From Nocardia ignorata NBRC 108230 (GTDB taxonomy: Bacteria > Actinomycetota > Actinomycetes > Mycobacteriales > Mycobacteriaceae): DNA of 64,000 bases. Positions 44,036 to 52,709 of the stretch are shown here, piece by piece (the first letter of the stretch is position 1; the number at the start of each line of letters is the position of its first letter). The notes beneath the pieces were generated by a model. It ran no database searches. It was not told the origin of the DNA and saw only the letters and a program-made list of their open reading frames with translations. The translations under genes were made by a program, and so were the position numbers. The stretch spans positions 124,001-188,000 of the forward strand of contig NZ_BDBI01000008.1 of the NCBI RefSeq assembly GCF_001612905.1, given 5' to 3'.

Positions 44036-44470
44036 GTGAGCATCGTCGCCGGCGGCCACACCCGCATCCGTCCGTTCAACACCCGGGAGACCTATCCCGA
44101 GCAGAACCTCGACAACGACCTGTGCCAGGCAGTGGTCGCGGGCAATACCGTCTACGTCCGCGGCCAGATCGGCCAGGACCTCGACACCAGCGCCTCGGTC
44201 GGCATCGGGGACGTCGAGGCCCAGACCGAGCGGGCGATGGCCAATATCGACATGCTGCTCACCGAAGCCGGCGCCCGCATGGAGCACCTGGTCAAGCTGA
44301 CGATCTACATCGTCGACCCGCGCTATCGCGAGACGGTCTACCGCACCATCGGACGCTGGACCAAAGGCGTGCATCCGATCTCGACAGGGCTGGTCGTCTC
44401 GGCCCTCGCCCGGCCGGAGTGGCTGGTCGAGGTCGACGCGATCGCCGTGATCCCGGGAGCCGAACAGTGA
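44036..44470 (+). CDS. RidA family protein (enamine/imine deaminase-like)
   Basis: 144 residues from GTG 44036. RPFNTRETYPEQNLDNDLCQ, YVRGQIGQDLD, EAQTERAMANIDMLLTEAGA and TIYIVDPRYRETVY follow the YjgF/RidA fold. The catalytic Arg of canonical RidA (in a C-terminal PxRxxxxV context) is not obvious; the protein ends LARPEWLVEVDAIAVIPGA. RidA proteins hydrolyse reactive enamines and imines. First gene of a tight operon with DUF1028, amidohydrolase and aspartase genes; it overlaps the next gene by 4 bases. Confidence 0.87.
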   Translation: MSIVAGGHTRIRPFNTRETYPEQNLDNDLCQAVVAGNTVYVRGQIGQDLDTSASVGIGDVEAQTERAMANIDMLLTEAGARMEHLVKLTIYIVDPRYRETVYRTIGRWTKGVHPISTGLVVSALARPEWLVEVDAIAVIPGAEQ

Positions 44471-45135
44471 CCTTCTCCCTGCTGGCCATCGACGGCGACG
44501 GCGCCATCGGCATGGCGGTCACCTCGTCCAGCCCGGCGGTGGCCGCGCGCTGCATCCACCTGCGGGCCGGTGTCGGCGGCGCCGCCTCCCAGAACGTCAC
44601 CGACCCCCGCTTGGGCACGGCCCTGTTGGATGCGCTCGATACGGGCTTGGATGCGCCAGGCGCGATGGACCGTGTCGTGGCGGATCGCGACCACATCGAC
44701 TTCCGCCAGCTCACCGTTCTCGGTCTCGACGGCGCAGGCGCCGCCTTCTCCGGAGCCGGTGCGCTCGGCATCCACGCCGATCGAGTCGGCCCGGGTGTGG
44801 TCGCGGCGGGCAACCTGCTCGCCCGCCCGGAGGTCGTCGACGCGGTCGTCGACGGTTTCGCCGCCGCCACCGGTGAGCTCGAGCAGCGTCTGGTCGCCGC
44901 GCTGGTCGCCGGTCAGGCGGCGGGCGGCGAGGTGGACCCGGTCCGCTCGGCCGGACTGGCCGTCGTCCGCGACGTGCCGTGGCGGGTCACCGACCTCCGG
45001 GTGGACTGGAGCGAGCAGCCGATCGAGGACCTGGGTCGCCTGCTCGACGTGTGGCTTCCCCAGCGCGACGACTACGTGACGCGCGGGCTGAACCCGACGG
45101 CGGCGCCGTCCTTCGGCGTCGGCGGAGACGAGTAG
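44467..45135 (+). CDS. DUF1028 family protein (Ntn-hydrolase-like)
   Basis: 222 residues. FSLLAIDGDGAIGMAVTSSS, AARCIHLRAGVGGAASQNVT and LLDALDTGLDAPGAMDRVV are the typical start of DUF1028, a family whose fold resembles Ntn hydrolases and whose reaction is unknown. The catalytic N-terminal Thr would be residue 2 (M-T-F-S), if the initiator Met is removed. GTG 44467 overlaps the RidA stop by 4 bases. Its co-transcription with an amidohydrolase suggests a role in amide cleavage. Confidence 0.86.
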   Translation: MTFSLLAIDGDGAIGMAVTSSSPAVAARCIHLRAGVGGAASQNVTDPRLGTALLDALDTGLDAPGAMDRVVADRDHIDFRQLTVLGLDGAGAAFSGAGALGIHADRVGPGVVAAGNLLARPEVVDAVVDGFAAATGELEQRLVAALVAGQAAGGEVDPVRSAGLAVVRDVPWRVTDLRVDWSEQPIEDLGRLLDVWLPQRDDYVTRGLNPTAAPSFGVGGDE

Positions 45136-45139
45136 ACCG

Positions 45140-46312
45140 ATGATCCAAGACTTCAGCACGACGTCCAGGTCCGACGGTGCGGCACGTCGCAGCGCCGCGG
45201 GCACCGTGGCCGCGGACGCCGACCGTCTGATCGCGCTCTCCGAACTGCTGCACGCGAACCCCGAAACCGCCTGGGAGGAACACCGCTCCTCGCGCTGGGT
45301 GGCCGAGGCGCTCGCCGAGGCGGGTTTCACGGTGACCACGAACTATCTGGGACTGGAGACCGCCTTCCTCGCCGGCTACGGCAGCGGCCCGTTCCGGCTC
45401 GGCCTGTGCGCGGAGTACGACGCGCTGCCCGGACTCGGACACGCGTGCGGCCACAATCTGATCGCGGCGATCACTGTCGGCGCGGCACGCGCGCTGGCGC
45501 CGCTCGCCGATGCGGCAGGCCTCACCATCGAGGTCTACGGGACCCCGGCAGAGGAGGGCGGCGGCGGCAAGATCGAATTGCTGGAGCGCGGCGCCTTCGC
45601 GGGGCTGGACCTGGCCATGATGGCCCACCCGGCGCCCGTCGACGTCGCCGAGGCGCAACCGTTCGCGGTCTCGCACTCCCACGTCTCCTACCGGGGCAAG
45701 GCGGCGCACGCCGCGGCGTACCCCGAGCAGGGCGTCAACGCGGCGGACGCGTTCACGATCGCCCAGGTCGCGGTCGGACTGCTCCGTCAGCAGTTGCCGC
45801 CGACAGTCCGCGTGCACGGCGTGATGACCAATGGCGGCGAAGCACCCAACGCGATCCCCGCGCACACCGAGGGGCGCTGGTATGTCCGTGCGGAGAGCCT
45901 GGCCCAGCTCGCCGAGACCGAGGAACGGGTATGGCGCTGCTTCGAGGCGGGGGCCATCGCGACCGGCGCCACTCTCGACATCGCCGCCGAGAGCAAGCCG
46001 TACGCCGAGTTCCGCACCTACCAGACGGGGCTCGACGCCTACGTCCGCAACGCGCAGCGGCTCGGACGCGTCTTCGACACGGACTCGCCTGCCCGCCGAA
46101 TGAACAGGGCCTCCACCGACATGGGCAACGTTTCCCAGGTGGTGCCCGCAATCCATCCCTACATCGGCATCAATTCCCTTCCCGCCCTGAACCATCAACC
46201 CGAGTTCGCTGCCGCCTGCGTCGGCGGTGACGCCGAGAAGGCAATTCTCGACGCCGCGACCGCTCTGGCCTGGACGGCGCTCGACATCGCCGAGGACACC
46301 GTCACGCCATGA
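45140..46312 (+). CDS. M20 family metal-dependent amidohydrolase/deacylase
   Basis: 390 residues. Metal ligands are visible in GLCAEYDALPGLGHACGHNL, YGTPAEEGGGGKIELLERGA (catalytic Glu pair) and MMAHPAP. Dimerisation-domain and C-terminal His (GINSLPALNHQPEF) are present. These enzymes hydrolyse N-acyl, N-carbamoyl or N-aminobenzoyl amino acids to free amino acid. Starts 4 bases after the DUF1028 gene and overlaps the aspartase by 4 bases, so its product may be aspartate (inference). Confidence 0.9.
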   Translation: MIQDFSTTSRSDGAARRSAAGTVAADADRLIALSELLHANPETAWEEHRSSRWVAEALAEAGFTVTTNYLGLETAFLAGYGSGPFRLGLCAEYDALPGLGHACGHNLIAAITVGAARALAPLADAAGLTIEVYGTPAEEGGGGKIELLERGAFAGLDLAMMAHPAPVDVAEAQPFAVSHSHVSYRGKAAHAAAYPEQGVNAADAFTIAQVAVGLLRQQLPPTVRVHGVMTNGGEAPNAIPAHTEGRWYVRAESLAQLAETEERVWRCFEAGAIATGATLDIAAESKPYAEFRTYQTGLDAYVRNAQRLGRVFDTDSPARRMNRASTDMGNVSQVVPAIHPYIGINSLPALNHQPEFAAACVGGDAEKAILDAATALAWTALDIAEDTVTP

Positions 46313-47763
46313 GCACCGCGCCCTTCCGCACCGAGCACGATTCGCTCGGCCCGCACGACGTGCCCGCCACCGCCTATTGGGGTGTTCACACCGCCCGCGC
46401 ACTGACGAACTTCGCGATCAGCGGCACGCCGGTCGGTGCGCACCGTGAGCTCGTCGCCGCTCTCGGGGCGGTCAAACTCGCCGCCGCCCGCGCCAACCAC
46501 GATCTCGGCCTGCTCGACGATCGGCGATTCGACGCCATCGCGGCCGCCGCGGACGAGGTACGCATCGGCGCCCTGGACGGACAGTTCGTGGTCGATGTGA
46601 TCCAGGGCGGGGCCGGTACTTCGACCAATATGAACGCCAACGAGGTCATCGCCAACCGCGCGCTGGAGATCCTCGGACTCGCACGCGGTAGCTATCACGA
46701 GATCCATCCACTCGACCACGTCAATCGCTGCCAGTCGACCAACGACGTCTACCCGACCGCGGTGCGACTCGCGCTGCTGACGATGACCGAGCGGCTGAGC
46801 GAGTCCATCACCGCCCTGGCCGATGCGTTCGCGGCCAAGGCGACAGAATTCCGCACGGTGTCGAAGATCGGACGCACCCAGCTGCAGGATGCCGTCCCCA
46901 TGACTGTGGGCCAGGAACTCGGGGCCTACGCCGTGACTCTTCGCGAGGAACTGGCCCGGCTGGCCGACTCGCGCACGCTGCTGTGCGAGATCAATCTCGG
47001 AGCCACCGCGATCGGCACCGGCATCACCGCCCACCCGGACTATGCCCGCCGAGCAGTCGCGCATCTGGCCGAGATCGTCGGCCGGCCGGTCACCGGGGCC
47101 GGTGACCTGGTCGAGGCCACCAGCGATACCGGCGCGTTCGTCCAGGTCTCCGGCGTCCTCAAACGGATCGTGGTCAAGGCCTCGAAGATCTGCAACGACC
47201 TGCGTCTGCTCGCGTCGGGACCACAGGCCGGTCTTGGCGAACTCCAACTGCCCGCGCGCCAGGCCGGATCGAGCATCATGCCCGGCAAGGTCAACCCGGT
47301 CATTCCGGAGATGGTCAATCAGGTCGCCTTCTGGGTGATCGGGAACGACCTCACGGTGACGATGGCCGCGGAGGGCGGTCAGTTGCAGCTCAACGCCTTC
47401 GAGCCCGTCATCTGCCACGGGCTGCTCCAGGGATTCGCGTGGACGGCCGCGGCCTTCGACTCATTGCGTGAGCACTGCGTCGACGGCATCCGCGTCGACG
47501 CTGTCAAGCTCGCCGCGGCCGCGGCAGGCAATGCCGGTCTGGCCACGGCGCTGACGCCGTTGCTGGGTTACGCGCGCTCCGCCGAGATCGCCAAGGACGC
47601 GCTGAGCGGGGTCGCGGATGTCCGCACGCTCGCGCTCGCCATCCATGGCGTCGAGGCCGAGGCCCTCGACGCACTGCTGCGCCCGGAGCACCTGGCCAAT
47701 CTCCTTCCCGAGTCGGCCGACGACAACGCTCGGATCGCCTCGCAGAGCAGTCCGCCGCACTGA
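46309..47763 (+). CDS. aspA: aspartate ammonia-lyase
   Basis: 484 residues, full length. The fumarase/aspartase signature GSSIMPGKVNPV at about residue 323 carries the catalytic Ser, and GGAGTSTNMNANEVIANRAL, HVNRCQSTNDVYPT and the substrate-binding IGRTQLQDAVPMT are all conserved as in aspartases rather than fumarases. It deaminates L-aspartate to fumarate plus ammonia, linking the island to the TCA cycle. It overlaps the M20 gene by 4 bases. Confidence 0.92.
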   Translation: MSTAPFRTEHDSLGPHDVPATAYWGVHTARALTNFAISGTPVGAHRELVAALGAVKLAAARANHDLGLLDDRRFDAIAAAADEVRIGALDGQFVVDVIQGGAGTSTNMNANEVIANRALEILGLARGSYHEIHPLDHVNRCQSTNDVYPTAVRLALLTMTERLSESITALADAFAAKATEFRTVSKIGRTQLQDAVPMTVGQELGAYAVTLREELARLADSRTLLCEINLGATAIGTGITAHPDYARRAVAHLAEIVGRPVTGAGDLVEATSDTGAFVQVSGVLKRIVVKASKICNDLRLLASGPQAGLGELQLPARQAGSSIMPGKVNPVIPEMVNQVAFWVIGNDLTVTMAAEGGQLQLNAFEPVICHGLLQGFAWTAAAFDSLREHCVDGIRVDAVKLAAAAAGNAGLATALTPLLGYARSAEIAKDALSGVADVRTLALAIHGVEAEALDALLRPEHLANLLPESADDNARIASQSSPPH

Positions 47764-47836
47764 CCGGACCGTGGAACGAGCTCGCCTACCATCACTACTG
47801 ATCGGGCCCATCCGGCCCTCGGCCCCTGGTAGCGGA

Positions 47837-48772
47837 ATGGACAAGGACGCCCGCGTGACGAACTACGGTTTCACCCTCGTGCAGTTGCGCTATTTCGCCG
47901 CCGCCGCCGAGCTGGGCAGTATGACGGCCGCCTCCCGGAAGTTGATGGTCTCCCAGTCCGCTGTCTCGACCGCCGTCGCCCAGCTCGAGAAGGAGCTCGG
48001 CGTGCAACTGCTGCTGCGCCAACACGCGCGAGGGCTCACGCTCACCGCGGCCGGTGAGGAGTTCTACCGGGAGCTACGCAATTATCTTGTGCACACCGCG
48101 GAGCTGGCCGAGGTCGCACGCACCGCGGGCCGGGCGCTGATCGGAGATCTCACCATCGGTTGCTTCTCGACGCTCGCCCCTTTCGCGTTGCCGCAAATGC
48201 TGGCGGCCTGTGAGCAGGAGCATCCCGGTATTCGCGTGTCGGTGGTGGAGGACGAGCACGCCGTACTGAAGCAGGCCCTGCGCAGTGGCCGGTGTGAGTT
48301 GGCGTTGATGTACGGCTACGACCTCGAGGAGGACATCGACCATGTCCGCGTCGGCGTCGCGTCGCCGTATGCCCTGGTCGCGAAGGGGCATCCGCTCGGG
48401 CGTCGCAAGCGGATCACGTTGCGCGATCTCGCCGATGAGCCGATGGTGCTGCTGGACCTGCCGCACAGCGGCCGGTATTTCGAGCGCCTCGTGGAATCGG
48501 CTGGTTTTCAGCCGGTGATCCGGCATCGCACGTCGGGGTTCGAGACCGTCCGGGCGCTGGTCGCCAACGGCCAGGGCTGGTCGGTGCTCAACCAGCGCCC
48601 GGCGAGCAATACGACCTACGACGGATCCGAGGTGGTCGTCCTCGAGATCACCGATCGCGTGGAGCCCCTCGACGTCGTCCTCGCATCGATGGCGGGCACG
48701 CGCCGTACGGCGCGTGCCCAAGCCTTCATCCGATCCTCGATCCGCGCGGCACGGAGCCGAGCGGACCACTGA
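47837..48772 (+). CDS. LysR family transcriptional regulator
   Basis: 311 residues. The winged HTH reads TLVQLRYFAAAAELGSMTAA then KLMVSQSAVSTAVAQLEKEL. The C-terminal effector domain (LTIGCFSTLAPFALPQML, ELALMYGYDLEEDIDH, ALVANGQGWSVLNQRP) is complete. It is 73 bases downstream of aspA and converges on the NCS1 permease gene, so it is likely the local activator of the island. ATG 47837 has only a weak ribosome-binding site. Confidence 0.88.
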   Translation: MDKDARVTNYGFTLVQLRYFAAAAELGSMTAASRKLMVSQSAVSTAVAQLEKELGVQLLLRQHARGLTLTAAGEEFYRELRNYLVHTAELAEVARTAGRALIGDLTIGCFSTLAPFALPQMLAACEQEHPGIRVSVVEDEHAVLKQALRSGRCELALMYGYDLEEDIDHVRVGVASPYALVAKGHPLGRRKRITLRDLADEPMVLLDLPHSGRYFERLVESAGFQPVIRHRTSGFETVRALVANGQGWSVLNQRPASNTTYDGSEVVVLEITDRVEPLDVVLASMAGTRRTARAQAFIRSSIRAARSRADH

Positions 48773-48775
48773 ACC

Positions 48776-50209
48776 TCAGTGTGTACCGGCCGGTGGGGTG
48801 AGGGGCGCCCGCGACTTCTCCGGGGCATCCGCCGCTTCGGTGCTCGAGAAGCGGACCAGGAGCAGGTACACCACGGCGGTCACCGCGAACCCGACGAGCC
48901 ACGCGAGGTCGAGGTTGTGCAGCGGTGCCGCGAGCGGGCCGGTGAACAGCGGTGTCACCATGAAGGGCAGCTGCGCCGCCAGGCCCACCGCGTAGCTGAT
49001 CAGCCCGACTCGATTCCATCGGCCGTACTGCCCGCCGTCGCGCATGTAGAGGTCCGCGACGACGTAGTGCCCCTTGCGGACGATGAAGTAGTCCGCGAGG
49101 TTGATGGCCGACCACGGGATGAGGACGTAGAGCAGCAGCGACAGGAAGCTCTCGAACGTGGTCATGAAGTCGCCCTGCCCCAGGAGGGCGACCAGGGTGG
49201 CGACCGCACCGCACACCAGGGTTGTCAGCACGCGGGTACCGGCCGTCACGGTGACCTTGAACATCGACTGCAGCACGGTCAGCGCGTTCATGACCGCGGA
49301 GTACAGCTCGACGCTGTTGATGAGAGCCGAGGTGACCGCGAAAACGATGAGCGCGATGACCCCGATCCAGCCGAGGTGGTCGGAGAGCGCGGCGAGAGGG
49401 CTGGCGACATTCGCCGCACCGAGCAAAACACCCAGGGTCATGACGAAGACGGAGCTCCCGACGAGTCCGAGATAGGTGCTCCAGAACGCCGATTTGGGAC
49501 CGGTCTGCTTCGGCAGGTAGCGCGTGTAGTCCGAGACGTACGGTGCGTAGGCGAGCTGCCAGACGATACCGATGGCCAGCATTCCGAACAGGCCCTCGAA
49601 GCTGAAGGCAGCCTCCGCGCGCTCTGCGGTGACTTCGGGCTTCATCCAGAGCAACGCCATCGTCACTGCGACCGTCACGCCGATCAGGACGGACATGTAC
49701 ACCATCGTTTTGCTCAGCAGGTCGTAACCGAACACGCACAGCACGACGCCGATGACAGCGAAGACGACGATGACCAAAGAGCCGTTCAGCTCCGGAAACA
49801 CCACGGCGAGAGCATCTTTGGCGACGATCAGGATGCTGGCGAAGAAGCCGAGGAACATGATGAGCGCGATGACCGCGAAGAGGCTGCCGCCCTGGAACCC
49901 GAACTGGGCGCGGGCTTGCAGCATCTGGGGAATGCCGAGGTGCGGTCCCTGTGACGCGTGGAGCGCGGCGCCGACGGCCCCGATCACATTGCCGACCAGG
50001 ATGGCGAGGATGCTCCAGCCGATGGTGAGGCCGTAACCGCTGCTCGCGACCGCGCCGGTGACAACGGCCAACGGCATCATGTTCAGCCCCACCCAGATCG
50101 CGAACAGCGACCACGGGGTCCCGGTGCGTTTGTTCTCCGGGATGGGCAGGATGTGCTCCTGCTCGAACTTCGCGAATGTCGTGGTGGCGACCTGTGGTTC
50201 GTGGGTCAT
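48776..50209 (-). CDS. NCS1 family nucleobase/cation symporter (cytosine-permease-like)
   Basis: 477 residues with 12 membrane helices. PENKRTGTPWSLFAIWVGLN and the central VSDYTRYLPKQTGPKSAFW are NCS1 hallmarks. The family imports cytosine, allantoin, hydantoins, uracil, thiamine or vitamin B6 with H+ or Na+. It is the probable importer of the island's substrate. ATG 50209 was chosen over 50233 because the conserved charged N-terminus starts there. A motif shared with the FMO/RidA promoter lies at 50314. Confidence 0.9.
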   Translation of the reverse strand: MTHEPQVATTTFAKFEQEHILPIPENKRTGTPWSLFAIWVGLNMMPLAVVTGAVASSGYGLTIGWSILAILVGNVIGAVGAALHASQGPHLGIPQMLQARAQFGFQGGSLFAVIALIMFLGFFASILIVAKDALAVVFPELNGSLVIVVFAVIGVVLCVFGYDLLSKTMVYMSVLIGVTVAVTMALLWMKPEVTAERAEAAFSFEGLFGMLAIGIVWQLAYAPYVSDYTRYLPKQTGPKSAFWSTYLGLVGSSVFVMTLGVLLGAANVASPLAALSDHLGWIGVIALIVFAVTSALINSVELYSAVMNALTVLQSMFKVTVTAGTRVLTTLVCGAVATLVALLGQGDFMTTFESFLSLLLYVLIPWSAINLADYFIVRKGHYVVADLYMRDGGQYGRWNRVGLISYAVGLAAQLPFMVTPLFTGPLAAPLHNLDLAWLVGFAVTAVVYLLLVRFSSTEAADAPEKSRAPLTPPAGTH

Positions 50210-50313
50210 GATCACTCTCTCTCGGCGCATCACCGCGCGGCTCCGAAGTGGTGCGGATCACGCCATCTTCCCGACGAATCAGCCATCTGTACACTTCACA
50301 AAACTGAACTTCG

Positions 50314-50331
50314 GCATCTGGAAAACAGATG
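50314..50331. promoter_or_regulatory. GCATCT-nn-AAAACAGA motif, copy 2, with CATCTG/CAGATG palindrome
   Basis: GCATCTGGAAAACAGA, 14 of 16 bases identical to the 43901 copy (read on the minus strand). It also contains CATCTG-GAAAA-CAGATG, an inverted repeat at 50315-50331. It lies 105 bases upstream of the permease start. Confidence 0.52.
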
Positions 50332-50441
50332 AATGGCCCGCCTCGAGCCGTTCGTTCCGTGAGAACGTCGCGCCGTTGGCGGGTAGCAAGGCGCCGCACG
50401 AAACCTCGGCCGTCGGTGATTCCTTGCCGTTCAGGGCAAAG

Positions 50442-51080
50442 TTAGGCACCGACGACGCTTGTCTCTCCGGGAGCCACGGGGACGATCCGGACGCCCGTCG
50501 CCGAGTGTGCGTAGCTGGCCAGCTGCTGCTCCGCGCGAGCCAAGGTCATCGACGAATTGTGCGCCAGCAAGTGCAGTCCGAGGGCATCCTCGAGGGCCAC
50601 GAAGTTACGCGCGATCACGTCGGACCCGTCGGTCAGGTCGAACTCGCCGAGCGCCCGACCGACCTCGAGGACCGAGGCGTAGAGCGAGACCTCACGGTCG
50701 AAGAGCAGCGTCATCAGGGTGGCGTGGATCGGACTGCGGCTCGCGCTCACCGAGATCTCGTCCAGCACCTGGCTGAGCAGCAAGTCCTTCCCGCGCGGAA
50801 GACCCGAGTACATCAGGCGTGCGAGCTTGACGGTCGGGCTGTGATCGCCTTCGATGTCGCGTTGCCGCGACCAGTAGTAGCGGTCGGTGGCCGCCCGGTG
50901 AGCGGCCTCGATCAACTCGTCGAGCTCCGGGTAGTAGTACGCGATGAGACGGGACGAGACGCCGGCCTCCTCGGCGATGTTCTTCATCGTCGCGCCGGCC
51001 AGTCCATGGCTGGCGATGGTGGTGAGAGTCGCCGCGATCAGATGCTCGCGGCGACCGGCCTGGTCCTTGAGTCGCGCCAT
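50442..51080 (-). CDS. TetR family transcriptional regulator
   Basis: 212 residues from ATG 51080. HTH: ASHGLAGATMKNIAEEAGVS then SRLIAYYYPELDELIEAAHR. The length and effector domain are typical. It is divergent from the aldehyde dehydrogenase gene (100 bases between starts) and upstream of the NCS1 permease in the same direction; it probably represses the dehydrogenase genes. Confidence 0.87.
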   Translation of the reverse strand: MARLKDQAGRREHLIAATLTTIASHGLAGATMKNIAEEAGVSSRLIAYYYPELDELIEAAHRAATDRYYWSRQRDIEGDHSPTVKLARLMYSGLPRGKDLLLSQVLDEISVSASRSPIHATLMTLLFDREVSLYASVLEVGRALGEFDLTDGSDVIARNFVALEDALGLHLLAHNSSMTLARAEQQLASYAHSATGVRIVPVAPGETSVVGA

Positions 51081-51180
51081 GGAGTCACCGTAGCGCTCCC
51101 GCCGCAGGGTCGGACACCGAGATTGACAGCGGGTGTGTTCCACGGCATATTTGCGGTCCAGCGCAAAGAAAGGTTCGCTC

Positions 51181-52665
51181 GTGAGAACTCACCAGGACTG
51201 GATCGAGCTGGCCGCCGCGGCCACGCTCCACACCCGATCGTTCATCGGCGGCCGCTTCGTGGAGACCGGCGAGGCAGCATTCGAAAACCGCAACCCCGCG
51301 ACGGGCGCGCTCCTCAGCGAGGTGGCCGACGCCGGACAGGAGGGGGTCGACGCCGCAGTTCGCGCCGCCCGCTCCACCTACGAGTCGGGGGTGTGGAGCC
51401 GCGCCGGTGTGGCCTTCCGCCGTGAGCGGCTGCTGCGCTTCGCCGATCTGCTGGCCGAGCACTCGGCCGAACTCGCGGTCCTCGACTCGCTCGACATGGG
51501 CAAGCGGGTCGTCGATGCCCACGATCTCGATCTGCCCTTCTCGGTGAACCTGTTCCGCTACTACGCGGAGGCCATCGACAAGATCAACGACGAGGTCGCG
51601 CCGACGCCGCCGGGCACCCTCGGCCTCGTCCGGCGGGTGCCGCTGGGCGTGGTCGGCGCGGTCATCCCCTGGAACTACCCGGTCGACATGCTGGCGTGGA
51701 AGGCCGCGCCCGCGATGGCGGCGGGCAACTGTGTGGTCCTCAAACCGGCCGAGCAGTCGCCGTCCTCGGCGCTGCGGATAGCCGAACTGGCGGTCGAGGC
51801 CGGAATCCCCGAAGGCGTCCTCAATGTGGTCCCCGGTCTCGGCGAGACCACCGGGCGGGCATTGGGTCTACACCCGGACGTCGACGTGCTCGCGTTCACC
51901 GGTTCCACTCAGGTAGGACGGTTGTTCCTGCAGTACGCGGGCCAGTCGAACCTCAAGCAGGTGTGGCTCGAGTGCGGGGGCAAGAGTCCGCACCTGGTCT
52001 TCGCCGACGCCGAGGACCTCGCCACCACCGCCGAGCAGACCGCGCTGGGCATCTGGTTCAACCAGGGCGCGGTGTGCTCGGCCCACTCACGCGTGCTCGT
52101 CGAACGCTCCGTGCACGAGGAGTTCGTCTCCTTGGTCGCGGCCGAGGCGGCGGCGTACGCGCCGGGGGATCCGCTCGACCCGGCGGCCGGTATGGGCGCG
52201 ATCGTCTCCACAGAACAGACCGATCAGGTGATGGCGTTCGTCGACGGGGCCCGCGCCTCGGGCGCGCGCCTGGTGACCGGAGGCGAGCGTCTCACCAGAG
52301 GCGACAGCGACTGCTACGTGCAGCCCACGGTGTTCGATGACGTCGACCCGGCTTCCGCGCTGGCTCGCGAGGAGGTGTTCGGCCCGGTGCTCGCCGTGAC
52401 GCCCTTCGACAGCGAGGAGCAGGCCGTCGCGCTGGCCAACGACTCGGCCTACGGGCTGGCGGCCTCGGTCGCCACGAGCAACCTCTCCCGCGCGCATCGC
52501 CTGACCGACCAGATCCACGCGGGCACGGTCACCGTCAACGGTGTGGACGCCTTCAGCGCGTGGACCCCGTTCGGCGGCTTCAAGGGATCCGGCTTCGGCC
52601 GCGACCTGTCACTGCACGCACTCGACAAGTACGTCGGTCTGAAGACCGTGTGGATCAACCACTGA
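51181..52665 (+). CDS. aldehyde dehydrogenase (NAD(P)-dependent)
   Basis: 494 residues. PWNYPVDMLAWKAAPAMAAG, FTGSTQVGR, catalytic Glu in LECGGKSP and catalytic Cys in NQGAVCSAHSR are all present, with the closing NGVDAFSAWTPFGGFKGSGF. It most resembles amino-aldehyde dehydrogenases of the PuuC/betaine-aldehyde type. GTG 51181 follows an AAAGG site; it precedes the TMADH-like gene by 44 bases. It may oxidise the aldehyde released by that flavoprotein. Confidence 0.92.
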   Translation: MRTHQDWIELAAAATLHTRSFIGGRFVETGEAAFENRNPATGALLSEVADAGQEGVDAAVRAARSTYESGVWSRAGVAFRRERLLRFADLLAEHSAELAVLDSLDMGKRVVDAHDLDLPFSVNLFRYYAEAIDKINDEVAPTPPGTLGLVRRVPLGVVGAVIPWNYPVDMLAWKAAPAMAAGNCVVLKPAEQSPSSALRIAELAVEAGIPEGVLNVVPGLGETTGRALGLHPDVDVLAFTGSTQVGRLFLQYAGQSNLKQVWLECGGKSPHLVFADAEDLATTAEQTALGIWFNQGAVCSAHSRVLVERSVHEEFVSLVAAEAAAYAPGDPLDPAAGMGAIVSTEQTDQVMAFVDGARASGARLVTGGERLTRGDSDCYVQPTVFDDVDPASALAREEVFGPVLAVTPFDSEEQAVALANDSAYGLAASVATSNLSRAHRLTDQIHAGTVTVNGVDAFSAWTPFGGFKGSGFGRDLSLHALDKYVGLKTVWINH

Positions 52666-52709
52666 GCCGCGCCGGCGCCACTCACCCAGCCTGACCTAGG
52701 AGATCTCCC

